Below the pieces are notes generated by a model. The model saw only the letters and a list, made by a program, of their open reading frames with translations, was not told the DNA's origin and did no database searches. Of a stretch of 5,549 bases of DNA, positions 1 to 4,515 are shown one piece after another. This stretch comes from an uncultured Lachnospiraceae bacterium (GTDB taxonomy: Bacteria; Bacillota; Clostridia; Lachnospirales; Lachnospiraceae): positions 1 to 5,549 of the forward strand of contig CACZNZ010000328.1 in NCBI GenBank assembly GCA_902782625.1, in the 5' to 3' direction. The position numbers and the translations under genes are program-made. Numbering within the stretch: position 1 is the first letter of the stretch; every line of letters starts with the position of its first letter.

Positions 1-45
1 AAAACAAGAAAAAGAAGCAGAAGAATCTCAGGATTCTTCTGCTTC
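1..45 (-). terminator. Intrinsic terminator of the response regulator gene, overlapping its 3' end
   Basis: A perfect 14-bp inverted repeat (14-27 with 32-45) encloses a 4-nt loop. Read on the minus strand the hairpin is followed by the T-rich tail TTTTTCTTGTTTT (13-1), the layout of a rho-independent terminator. The last codons of the response regulator gene form the first arm and its TGA stop (30-28) lies in the loop. On the plus strand no T-run follows the stem, so it should act leftward only. Whether another gene lies beyond position 1 cannot be seen. Confidence 0.85.
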
Positions 46-711
46 AAATTTATATCCCATTCCCCATATGGTCTTAATATAATCTCCCTTATCCCCCAGT
101 TTGCTGCGAAGCTTCTTTACATGGGTATCAATCGTTCTTGCTTCCCCAAAATAGTCGTAATTCCATACATTGTCAAGAATCTTTTCCCGGGAAAGAGCGA
201 TTCCCTGATTCGTGATAAAATAGTGCAATAGTTCGAATTCTTTAAAGCTTAACGTGACAGGCCTGCCGTCCACTTTTACTTCATGAGCAGTGATGTCCAG
301 TTCAATGCCACCGGCTGTAAGCTTCTCGGAACTTGCAAGGGAATTGCTCCTTCTTAAGATAGCCTCCACCCTCGCAACCAGAATCTTTGGGCTAAAAGGC
401 TTGGAAATGTACTCATCTACACCCAGACCAAACCCTGTAAGCTCATCATTTTCTTCACCTTTTGCAGTCAGCATGATGATTGGAACCTTGGAATACTGAC
501 GGATCTCCTTTACCACATCGAATCCGTTCATCTTCGGCATCATGACATCACAGATGATCAGGCTGATGTCCTTGTCATTGAAGAAAATGTCGAGAGCCTC
601 TTCGCCATCGGCCGCTTCAATCACTTCATAATTATTCTTTTTCAAAAAATCCTTGACCAGTTTGCGCATACGTGCTTCATCATCAACTACCAGTATTTTT
701 AATCGGTCCAT
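28..711 (-). CDS. OmpR/PhoB-family DNA-binding response regulator
   Basis: This 227-residue protein has the usual length for an OmpR/PhoB-type regulator. The receiver domain (about residues 3-120) shows the acidic pocket D10-D11-E12, the phosphoacceptor D55 in CDVMMPKMNG, switch residue T82 in MLTAKGE, and K104 in the SKPF motif. The winged-helix DNA-binding domain (about 130-224) has a recognition helix around RTIDTHVKKLRSKL and ends with the wing motif IWGMGYKFE. By family knowledge it is phosphorylated at D55 by a partner kinase, dimerises and binds tandem direct repeats near promoters. The partner is very likely the divergent histidine kinase starting at 889. The ATG at 711 is supported by AAGGAG (725-720) with 8 nt spacing. 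The target genes and signal cannot be told from sequence; the pair cannot be given a specific name such as VanR or PhoP with confidence. The gene ends inside its own terminator hairpin. Confidence 0.96.
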   Translation of the reverse strand: MDRLKILVVDDEARMRKLVKDFLKKNNYEVIEAADGEEALDIFFNDKDISLIICDVMMPKMNGFDVVKEIRQYSKVPIIMLTAKGEENDELTGFGLGVDEYISKPFSPKILVARVEAILRRSNSLASSEKLTAGGIELDITAHEVKVDGRPVTLSFKEFELLHYFITNQGIALSREKILDNVWNYDYFGEARTIDTHVKKLRSKLGDKGDYIKTIWGMGYKFEAEES

Positions 712-742
712 AAAGATCTCTCCTTCATTTTGCTTTGTACTG

Positions 743-772
743 AGTATAGCATACTTATTGGCATAATGTATG
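743..772 (-). promoter_or_regulatory. Candidate extended -10 promoter for the response regulator gene
   Basis: Read on the minus strand, TATACT (748-743) is preceded by TGC, giving the extended -10 pattern TGnTATACT. A weak -35 match, CATACA (772-767), lies 18 nt upstream. Transcription would begin near 736 and give a leader of about 25 nt that contains AAGGAG (725-720). The extended -10 is typical of promoters with a poor -35, and such promoters are often activator-dependent. The call rests on motif matching only. Confidence 0.6.
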
Positions 773-774
773 TG

Positions 775-810
775 GAAAGTTGTGAAAGTTTTTTGAAAAC
801 TGCTGAAGTT
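775..810. promoter_or_regulatory. Phased GAAA repeats, candidate response-regulator binding site
   Basis: Four related hexamers occur in the same orientation: GAAAGT (775-780), GAAAGT (784-789), GAAAAC (795-800) and GAAGTT (805-810). Their starts are 9, 11 and 10 nt apart, close to one helical turn. They fill the space between the two divergent promoters, just upstream of both -35 elements. OmpR/PhoB regulators are known to bind head-to-tail half-sites spaced 10-11 bp apart, so autoregulation by the neighbouring regulator is a reasonable inference. The repeats are short and A-rich, so chance is not excluded. Confidence 0.45.
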
Positions 811-813
811 TGC

Positions 814-842
814 TCGACATTGGAATCAATCTTTTTTATAAT
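814..842 (+). promoter_or_regulatory. Sigma-A-type promoter for the histidine kinase gene
   Basis: TCGACA (814-819, five of six matches to TTGACA) is separated by exactly 17 nt from a perfect TATAAT (837-842). Transcription would start near 849, giving a leader of about 40 nt to the ATG at 889. This is the best promoter match in the window. The phased GAAA repeats end four bases upstream of its -35, a position suited to class II type activation or to repression. Confidence 0.75.
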
Positions 843-874
843 AAGGGCAATTCTGAAAGACAGATCTAATAAGA

Positions 875-881
875 AAGGGAG
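875..881 (+). promoter_or_regulatory. Ribosome binding site that decides the kinase start
   Basis: AAGGGAG (875-881) lies 7 nt before the ATG at 889 but only 1 nt before the in-frame ATG at 883. The spacing favours 889 as the start. Initiation at 883 would use AAAGG (874-878) with 4 nt spacing and would add only two residues. Confidence 0.6.
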
Positions 882-888
882 CATGAAG

Positions 889-2484
889 ATGAAGGAATCG
901 ATTCGATTGAAAATGACAGCAATCCTGATTCTGATCGTAGGGGCGATCATCGCGTTCATCTGTCTGATCAACAGTACCTTTGCGGTAAGATATTATACTT
1001 ACCGGGAGAAAAAAGGGCTTGTCAGAAGTTATTATCAGGTAAAAAAGAGTCTGAAAGAGTATGACAAAAATCATGACAGCACTCAGTTGATGGACGAGAT
1101 GGATGAACTCTGTGAGAGTACCAATGTCAAGATCATTATTACAAAGCCGTCTGACATTCTGATGCAGCATGTCGCAATCTATGATAATTTAATCGATCAT
1201 ACACGGAAATACTACGACTATATGGAAGCGTTGATGGAGATACGCAGTTATCATATGATCTCCGATTCGGCAGAAGGATCCACAGCGATGGATAAAGATA
1301 TGTACGACTGGATTACGACGGTGCCGGATGCAAGTAAAGAGGACAGCGAAAATCTTAAGAAGAACAATTATATTATCAAGGTAATCAGTGATGAACCATC
1401 CGGGCAGAAAGGAATCTATCTGTTTGGCTTTGCCGGAAAAGATTATACAATCGGTATGAGAGTTTCCATGGAAGGCATTCGTGAAAATGTGTCGATCAGC
1501 AGTAGATTCATTATCTATATCGGTATCTTTGGTCTACTGATAGGTTCTGTCATCATGTTTATCTATTCAGCTTCTTTTACCAAACCTATCCGCAATATGG
1601 CTGATGTTGCAAACAGGATGGCCAATCTCGATTTTGACGCAAAAGTTACGGACAACCGTAAGGATGAACTCGGGGAACTAGGGGACTCCATGAACAAAAT
1701 GTCCGAAAAGCTTGAAGAGTCTATCATGGAACTCAAATCAGCCAACCTTGCTCTTCGAAAAGATATCGAAAAGAAGGAAGAGATCGATGAGATGCGCAAG
1801 GAATTCATCTCTCATGTAAGCCATGAGCTAAAGACCCCGATTGCACTGATCCAGGGATATGCGGAAGGCCTGATGGAGAACATCAATGAAGACGCCGAGA
1901 GCAGGAATTTTTACTGTGAAGTAATCGCAGATGAAGCAAACAAGATGAACGAAATGGTGAAAAAACTACTGAGCCTGAATCAGCTTGAATCCGGAATGAG
2001 TCATCTTGATATTGTACGGTTTGACATTTGTCAGGTAATCGATAATAAGATTCAGGCTTCGAAAATTCTATTTGACCAAAAAGCAGCCAGAATCGTATTC
2101 CATGAGAAACGTCCTGTCTATGTCTGGGCTGATGAACTCATGATTGAAGAAGTCGTCAACAATTATCTGTCCAATGCAATCCATTATGTGACAGAAGGAG
2201 GCATAGTCCGGATACGATACGAGTATCGAAAAGATACACTGCGCGTCTTTGTCTTCAACGAAGGCAGCCAGATTCCGCCAGAGGAACTGGAGAAACTCTG
2301 GATCAAGTTCTATAAAGTAGACAAAGCGAGAACCAGAGAATACGGTGGCAGCGGCATTGGCCTGTCCATCGTTGCAGCAACCATGAAAGCACATCATAAA
2401 GACTATGGCGTGCAAAACACAGAGGACGGAGTAGAATTCTATTTCGATCTTGACCTTGCAGAACCAATCCAGGAACAGATATAA
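889..2484 (+). CDS. Membrane sensor histidine kinase (HAMP, HisKA, HATPase_c)
   Basis: From the ATG at 889 the protein has 531 residues. Order: TM helix 1 (about 9-32), an extracytoplasmic sensor region of about 170 residues (33-204) with no domain I recognise, TM helix 2 (about 206-229), HAMP (about 228-282), a charged coiled-coil linker, a dimerisation/phosphoacceptor domain with the H-box HVSHELKTP and phosphorylated H312, and a C-terminal ATPase domain. The ATPase domain shows an N-box (NNYLSNAIHY, N425 and N429), a G1 region reading FNEGSQIP where many kinases have DxGxG, an F-box (KFYKVDKART, F474) and a G2 box GGSGIGLSIV (486-495). This N-for-D G1 form is one I associate with clostridial kinases of this class and need not mean loss of activity. 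It should autophosphorylate and pass phosphate to D55 of the divergent response regulator. An in-frame extension back to a TTG at 730 covers the promoter and is rejected; ATG at 883 is the alternative start. The signal sensed is unknown. Confidence 0.95.
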   Translation: MKESIRLKMTAILILIVGAIIAFICLINSTFAVRYYTYREKKGLVRSYYQVKKSLKEYDKNHDSTQLMDEMDELCESTNVKIIITKPSDILMQHVAIYDNLIDHTRKYYDYMEALMEIRSYHMISDSAEGSTAMDKDMYDWITTVPDASKEDSENLKKNNYIIKVISDEPSGQKGIYLFGFAGKDYTIGMRVSMEGIRENVSISSRFIIYIGIFGLLIGSVIMFIYSASFTKPIRNMADVANRMANLDFDAKVTDNRKDELGELGDSMNKMSEKLEESIMELKSANLALRKDIEKKEEIDEMRKEFISHVSHELKTPIALIQGYAEGLMENINEDAESRNFYCEVIADEANKMNEMVKKLLSLNQLESGMSHLDIVRFDICQVIDNKIQASKILFDQKAARIVFHEKRPVYVWADELMIEEVVNNYLSNAIHYVTEGGIVRIRYEYRKDTLRVFVFNEGSQIPPEELEKLWIKFYKVDKARTREYGGSGIGLSIVAATMKAHHKDYGVQNTEDGVEFYFDLDLAEPIQEQI

Positions 2485-2490
2485 TCGTGA

Positions 2491-2546
2491 AACAAAAAAA
2501 GAGCGTCACAACCCTTATAATCATCAAAGGAGAGTTGTGGCGCTCT
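2491..2546 (-). terminator. Intrinsic terminator downstream of the DUF6465-like gene
   Basis: Arms 2500-2512 and 2534-2546 pair over 13 bp with a single T-G wobble. Inside, CCTT (2513-2516) can also pair with AAGG (2527-2530). Read leftward, the hairpin is followed by a T-rich tail opposite the A-run at 2500-2491 (seven Ts, then GTT). Read rightward the stem is followed by GTAATTATTC, which is a poor U-tract. It therefore mainly serves the minus-strand small gene. The kinase gene ends at 2484, and this hairpin could stop its transcript only weakly. Confidence 0.75.
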
Positions 2547-2569
2547 GTAATTATTCAATGAATTCTTAC

Positions 2570-2785
2570 TCAGTCTTCATAGAGCGGGAAACTGCCGCTT
2601 TCTTCTTCGTTAAAAACATAGTAAACTGCATTTTCTTCCGGTTTTACGTAAAGATCCAACGTCTTTAAGTCTTTGACTTTACGATTCTGACCACCCTCGT
2701 CAACCCATACTTTTTTTGCTTTCGCAATAACTTCTTTGCTCTCAGCCTGGTTGCCGGAAAACTCTACAGTAAATGTTGATTTCAT
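2570..2785 (-). CDS. Small DUF6465-like protein of unknown function
   Basis: This 71-residue protein begins MKSTFTVEFSGNQ, has a charged middle (AKAKKVWVDEGG), and ends with the signature LDLYVKPEENAVYYVFNEEESGSFPLYED. The YVKPEE-x-AVYYV segment is what I recognise from DUF6465 proteins of Clostridia, which have no assigned function. It has no signal peptide, membrane helix or cysteine, so it is probably cytosolic, and its pattern suggests a small mostly beta fold. The ATG at 2785 is chosen because AAAGGAGT (2800-2793) stands 7 nt before it. The longer reading from a TTG at 2803 would put this ribosome binding site inside the gene. It is flanked by its own terminator and a promoter region shared with hisH, so it is likely monocistronic. 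The divergent placement next to hisH does not by itself show a role in histidine synthesis. Confidence 0.85.
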   Translation of the reverse strand: MKSTFTVEFSGNQAESKEVIAKAKKVWVDEGGQNRKVKDLKTLDLYVKPEENAVYYVFNEEESGSFPLYED

Positions 2786-2792
2786 GATAGTG

Positions 2793-2800
2793 ACTCCTTT
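2793..2800 (-). promoter_or_regulatory. Ribosome binding site fixing the start of the DUF6465-like gene
   Basis: On the minus strand AAAGGAGT is a near-ideal Shine-Dalgarno sequence, 7 nt upstream of the ATG at 2785. It rules against the in-frame TTG at 2803 as the start. Confidence 0.8.
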
Positions 2801-2817
2801 CAAAACACTACAAATAA

Positions 2818-2847
2818 TTGATAATATGTATTATCTTATAATAGAAT
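2818..2847 (+). promoter_or_regulatory. Candidate promoter for hisHF
   Basis: TTGATA (2818-2823) and TAGAAT (2842-2847), each five of six to consensus, are 18 nt apart. Transcription would start near 2854 with a leader of about 80 nt. The -10 overlaps the leftward candidate -10 (2838-2843), so the two divergent promoters would compete. A second option closer to hisH is TTGCGC (2872-2877) with TATCAT (2895-2900) at 17 nt spacing, giving a leader of about 30 nt. The sequence does not decide between them. I see no histidine-rich leader peptide and no T-box in this stretch. Confidence 0.45.
2820..2835. promoter_or_regulatory. AT-rich palindrome, candidate operator
   Basis: GATAATA (2820-2826) and TATTATC (2829-2835) are perfect 7-bp inverted arms around a TG centre. 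The site overlaps the candidate -35/spacer of the rightward hisH promoter and the expected start point of the leftward small-gene promoter. That is where a repressor would act on both. The arm spacing does not match the Fur/PerR 7-1-7 box, and the arms do not match the Rex site. No regulator can be named. In AT-rich DNA a 7-bp palindrome has some chance of arising by accident. Confidence 0.35.
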
Positions 2848-2868
2848 CCATAAAAAATCAACAGTCAA
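2838..2868 (-). promoter_or_regulatory. Candidate promoter for the DUF6465-like gene
   Basis: Read leftward, TTGACT (2868-2863) resembles a -35 and TATTAT (2843-2838) a -10, but the spacer is 19 nt, longer than the ideal 17. Transcription would begin near 2831, inside the palindrome, with a leader of about 45 nt. Several other AT-rich hexamers nearby could serve as the -10. Confidence 0.4.
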
Positions 2869-2936
2869 TGGTTGCGCAAATACAGTTTTTCCATTATCAT
2901 GGGTTAAGATAGACTAGAAAAAAGAGAGGGTTAGGT

Positions 2937-3542
2937 ATGGTTTCGATTATCGATTATGATGCCGGCAACATAAGAAGTGTGGAAAAAGCGTTGATTCATC
3001 TGGGCCAGGAACCAGTGATTACCAGAGATCGAAAAACGATTCTTGCAAGCGATCGGGTGATCCTTCCCGGTGTCGGTGCATTTGGCAGTGCGATGGGAAA
3101 ACTGAATGGTTACGGACTTACAGAGGTGATCCGTGAAGTAGTAGGAAAAGGAACTCCCTTTCTAGGCATCTGTCTGGGCCTTCAACTGATGTTTGAATCA
3201 AGCGAAGAAGCACCTGGAGTTTCTGGACTGGGACTCTTGCCTGGAAGAATTCTGAAAATCCCGCAAAAAGATGATCTGAAGATCCCTCATATGGGGTGGA
3301 ATTCTCTGGAAGTAACAAAAGGAGCCAGCCTGTTCAGAGGCCTTCCCGAACATCCCTATGTCTATTTTGTTCATTCTTTTTATCTGAACGCAGATCATGA
3401 GGAAGACGTTGCAGCTGTCACAGAGTATGGAACCACAATACATGCCAGCGTAGAACATGAGAATCTCTTTGCCTGTCAGTTCCATCCGGAAAAGAGCAGC
3501 CAGACAGGACTTACGATCCTGAAGAACTTTATTGAACTGTAG
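2937..3542 (+). CDS. hisH: Imidazole glycerol phosphate synthase, glutaminase subunit HisH
   Basis: HisH releases ammonia from glutamine and passes it through a channel to HisF, where it is used in the fifth step of histidine synthesis. The 201-residue length is normal for the family. Class I amidotransferase landmarks are all present: an N-terminal IIDYDAGN motif, the oxyanion-strand motif LPGVGAFG (43-50), the nucleophile C79 in GICLGLQLMF, the strand motif HMGWN (118-122), and the catalytic H183 and E185 in QFHPEKSS. The ATG at 2937 is preceded by GAGAGGG (2924-2930) with 6 nt spacing. hisF follows after 9 nt. No hisA lies between them, though hisH-hisA-hisF is a common order. Because the triad is intact and HisF is adjacent, this is most likely the ordinary biosynthetic enzyme. 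Confidence 0.97.
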   Translation: MVSIIDYDAGNIRSVEKALIHLGQEPVITRDRKTILASDRVILPGVGAFGSAMGKLNGYGLTEVIREVVGKGTPFLGICLGLQLMFESSEEAPGVSGLGLLPGRILKIPQKDDLKIPHMGWNSLEVTKGASLFRGLPEHPYVYFVHSFYLNADHEEDVAAVTEYGTTIHASVEHENLFACQFHPEKSSQTGLTILKNFIEL

Positions 3543-3548
3543 GAGGGG
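3541..3548 (+). promoter_or_regulatory. hisF ribosome binding site overlapping the hisH stop codon
   Basis: AGGAGGGG starts within the hisH TAG stop (3540-3542) and ends 3 nt before the hisF ATG at 3552. Ribosomes ending on hisH would sit on this site, which suggests translational coupling and balanced HisH and HisF synthesis. Confidence 0.75.
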
Positions 3549-3551
3549 ATT

Positions 3552-4310
3552 ATGTTTACAAAAAGAATTATTCCCTGTCTGGACGTGACAGGTGGAAGAG
3601 TAGTCAAAGGCGTTAATTTCGTTAAGCTCATCGATGCCGGTGATCCGGTGGAAATAGCCGCAGCTTATGATAAAGCCGGAGCAGATGAACTGGTATTCCT
3701 GGATATTACCGCCTCCTCCGATGCTAGAAATACCGTCGTAGATATGGTAAGACGAGTCGCTGCGGAAGTATTTATTCCGTTTACTGTCGGTGGAGGAATC
3801 CGCACTGTAGAAGATTTTCGACTTCTTCTTCGCGAAGGTGCAGATAAGATATCGGTAAACTCTGCAGCCATCATGAGGCCGGAACTGATCAGTGAAGCAG
3901 CAGACAAATTCGGAAGCCAGTGCGTTGTCGTGGCGATCGATGCAAAAAGAGTAGCGGATGCCCGATGGAACATCTATAAAAATGGCGGACGCATCGATAT
4001 GGGTATAGACGCAGTAGAATGGGCAATCAAAGCCGAAAAGATGGGAGCCGGAGAGATCTTGCTTACCAGCATGGACTGTGACGGAACCAAAGCCGGATAT
4101 GACATAGAACTGACACGCACGATATCAGATAACGTATCAATACCCGTCATCGCTTCCGGCGGCGCGGGAACAAGAGAACACTTTTATGACGCTTTTACCG
4201 AAGGAAAAGCCGACGCCGCCCTCGCAGCATCTCTGTTTCACTTCAAAGAACTCGAGATCACAGATCTCAAAGAATATCTTCGTGACAGAGGATTATCGAT
4301 GAGAATATAA
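3552..4310 (+). CDS. hisF: Imidazole glycerol phosphate synthase, cyclase subunit HisF
   Basis: HisF is the (beta/alpha)8-barrel subunit that combines PRFAR with ammonia from HisH to give imidazole glycerol phosphate and AICAR, the latter feeding purine synthesis. The 252-residue length is typical. Visible landmarks: the start motif [10 protein letters not shown] with catalytic D11, K19 in RVVKGVNF, D130 in VVAIDAKRV, and the two phosphate-binding loops TVGGGIR (78-84) and ASGGAGT (201-207). R5, E46, K99 and E168 match the charged gate described at the ammonia entrance in the family. [11 protein letters not shown] (169-179) is also diagnostic. The paralogue HisA is excluded by the CLDV and DCDGT motifs. 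It is coupled to hisH. The last codons and stop (ATA TAA) fall in the left copy of the 8-bp direct repeat that brackets the downstream palindromic element, so the element sits directly against the gene without damaging it. Confidence 0.98.
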   Translation: MFTKRIIPCLDVTGGRVVKGVNFVKLIDAGDPVEIAAAYDKAGADELVFLDITASSDARNTVVDMVRRVAAEVFIPFTVGGGIRTVEDFRLLLREGADKISVNSAAIMRPELISEAADKFGSQCVVVAIDAKRVADARWNIYKNGGRIDMGIDAVEWAIKAEKMGAGEILLTSMDCDGTKAGYDIELTRTISDNVSIPVIASGGAGTREHFYDAFTEGKADAALAASLFHFKELEITDLKEYLRDRGLSMRI

Positions 4311-4499
4311 TAAAAACAACAGCAGTTTCTGGAGAAAACTTTCTGCGTTTGCAGTTTCGGTTCGCGCGCTGATGATCCGTCATTCGCGCAAACTCGCTTA
4401 CGCTCGAACAAGCGCTCGGTGACGGATGCTAGCGCAAACCTCAACGACGCAAACTGTGCAAGAGGTTTTCTCTCATAAACTGCTGTTGTTTAATATAAT
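4304..4499. mobile_element. MITE-like palindromic element with direct repeats at its ends
   Basis: The element proper (4312-4491, 180 bp) has perfect 15-bp terminal inverted repeats (4314-4328 with 4477-4491), and AATATAAT occurs directly outside both ends (4304-4311 and 4492-4499), as a target-site duplication would. Further arms pair in nested order: 4332-4339 with 4465-4472 (8 bp), 4352-4357 with 4451-4456 (6), 4359-4362 with 4437-4440 (4), 4364-4367 with 4432-4435 (4), 4375-4382 with 4420-4427 (8) and 4386-4389 with 4412-4415 (4). The whole unit can therefore fold into one long interrupted hairpin centred near 4402. The interior is richer in CG dinucleotides than its surroundings and repeats GCGCAAAC (4386-4393, 4432-4439) and ACGCAAAC (4447-4454). 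No credible protein is encoded. It fits a non-autonomous MITE or a REP-like hairpin. It also fits a bidirectional terminator between convergent genes, since T-rich tracts lie at both outer edges. The transposase family is unknown. Confidence 0.6.
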
Positions 4500-4515
4500 C
4501 ATTAATAGTATCACT

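Noticed and set aside
730..888. In-frame N-terminal extension of the histidine kinase from a TTG at 730
   Set aside because: It spans the TCGACA-17-TATAAT promoter and the repeat cluster, lacks a ribosome binding site, and would precede the first membrane helix with unrelated sequence. AAGGGAG before the ATG at 889 is the better start.
699..1170. Minus-strand open frames opposite the 5' half of the kinase gene
   Set aside because: They are antisense to a well-supported membrane kinase; their hydrophobic stretches are mirror effects of the transmembrane codons.
2485..2560. The 2500-2546 hairpin as the terminator of the kinase gene on the plus strand
   Set aside because: The downstream tail GTAATTATTC is not a U-tract on the plus strand, while the minus-strand tail is a clear one. 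At most a weak bidirectional effect is possible.
2450..2668. Plus-strand open frame of 72 codons across the end of the kinase gene
   Set aside because: It overlaps the kinase end, the terminator and the DUF6465-like gene on the other strand, and its product is low-complexity and resembles no protein I know.
2786..2803. Longer start (TTG at 2803) for the DUF6465-like gene
   Set aside because: The strong AAAGGAGT site at 2800-2793 would lie inside the gene; the ATG at 2785 is spaced correctly from it.
2820..2835. Fur/PerR box or Rex site reading of the palindrome
   Set aside because: GATAAT and ATTATC are 4 nt apart here, not 1 as in the 7-1-7 box, and the arms do not match the Rex TTGTTAA-N4-TTAACAA pattern.
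2804..2936. T-box or histidine leader-peptide attenuator upstream of hisH
   Set aside because: No run of histidine codons, no T-box consensus and no terminator hairpin with a U-tract was found in this short region.
4238..4444. Minus-strand 68-codon open frame across the hisF end and the palindromic element
   Set aside because: It lies half antisense to hisF and half within the hairpin element, and its product shows no familiar pattern; the element is better read as non-coding.
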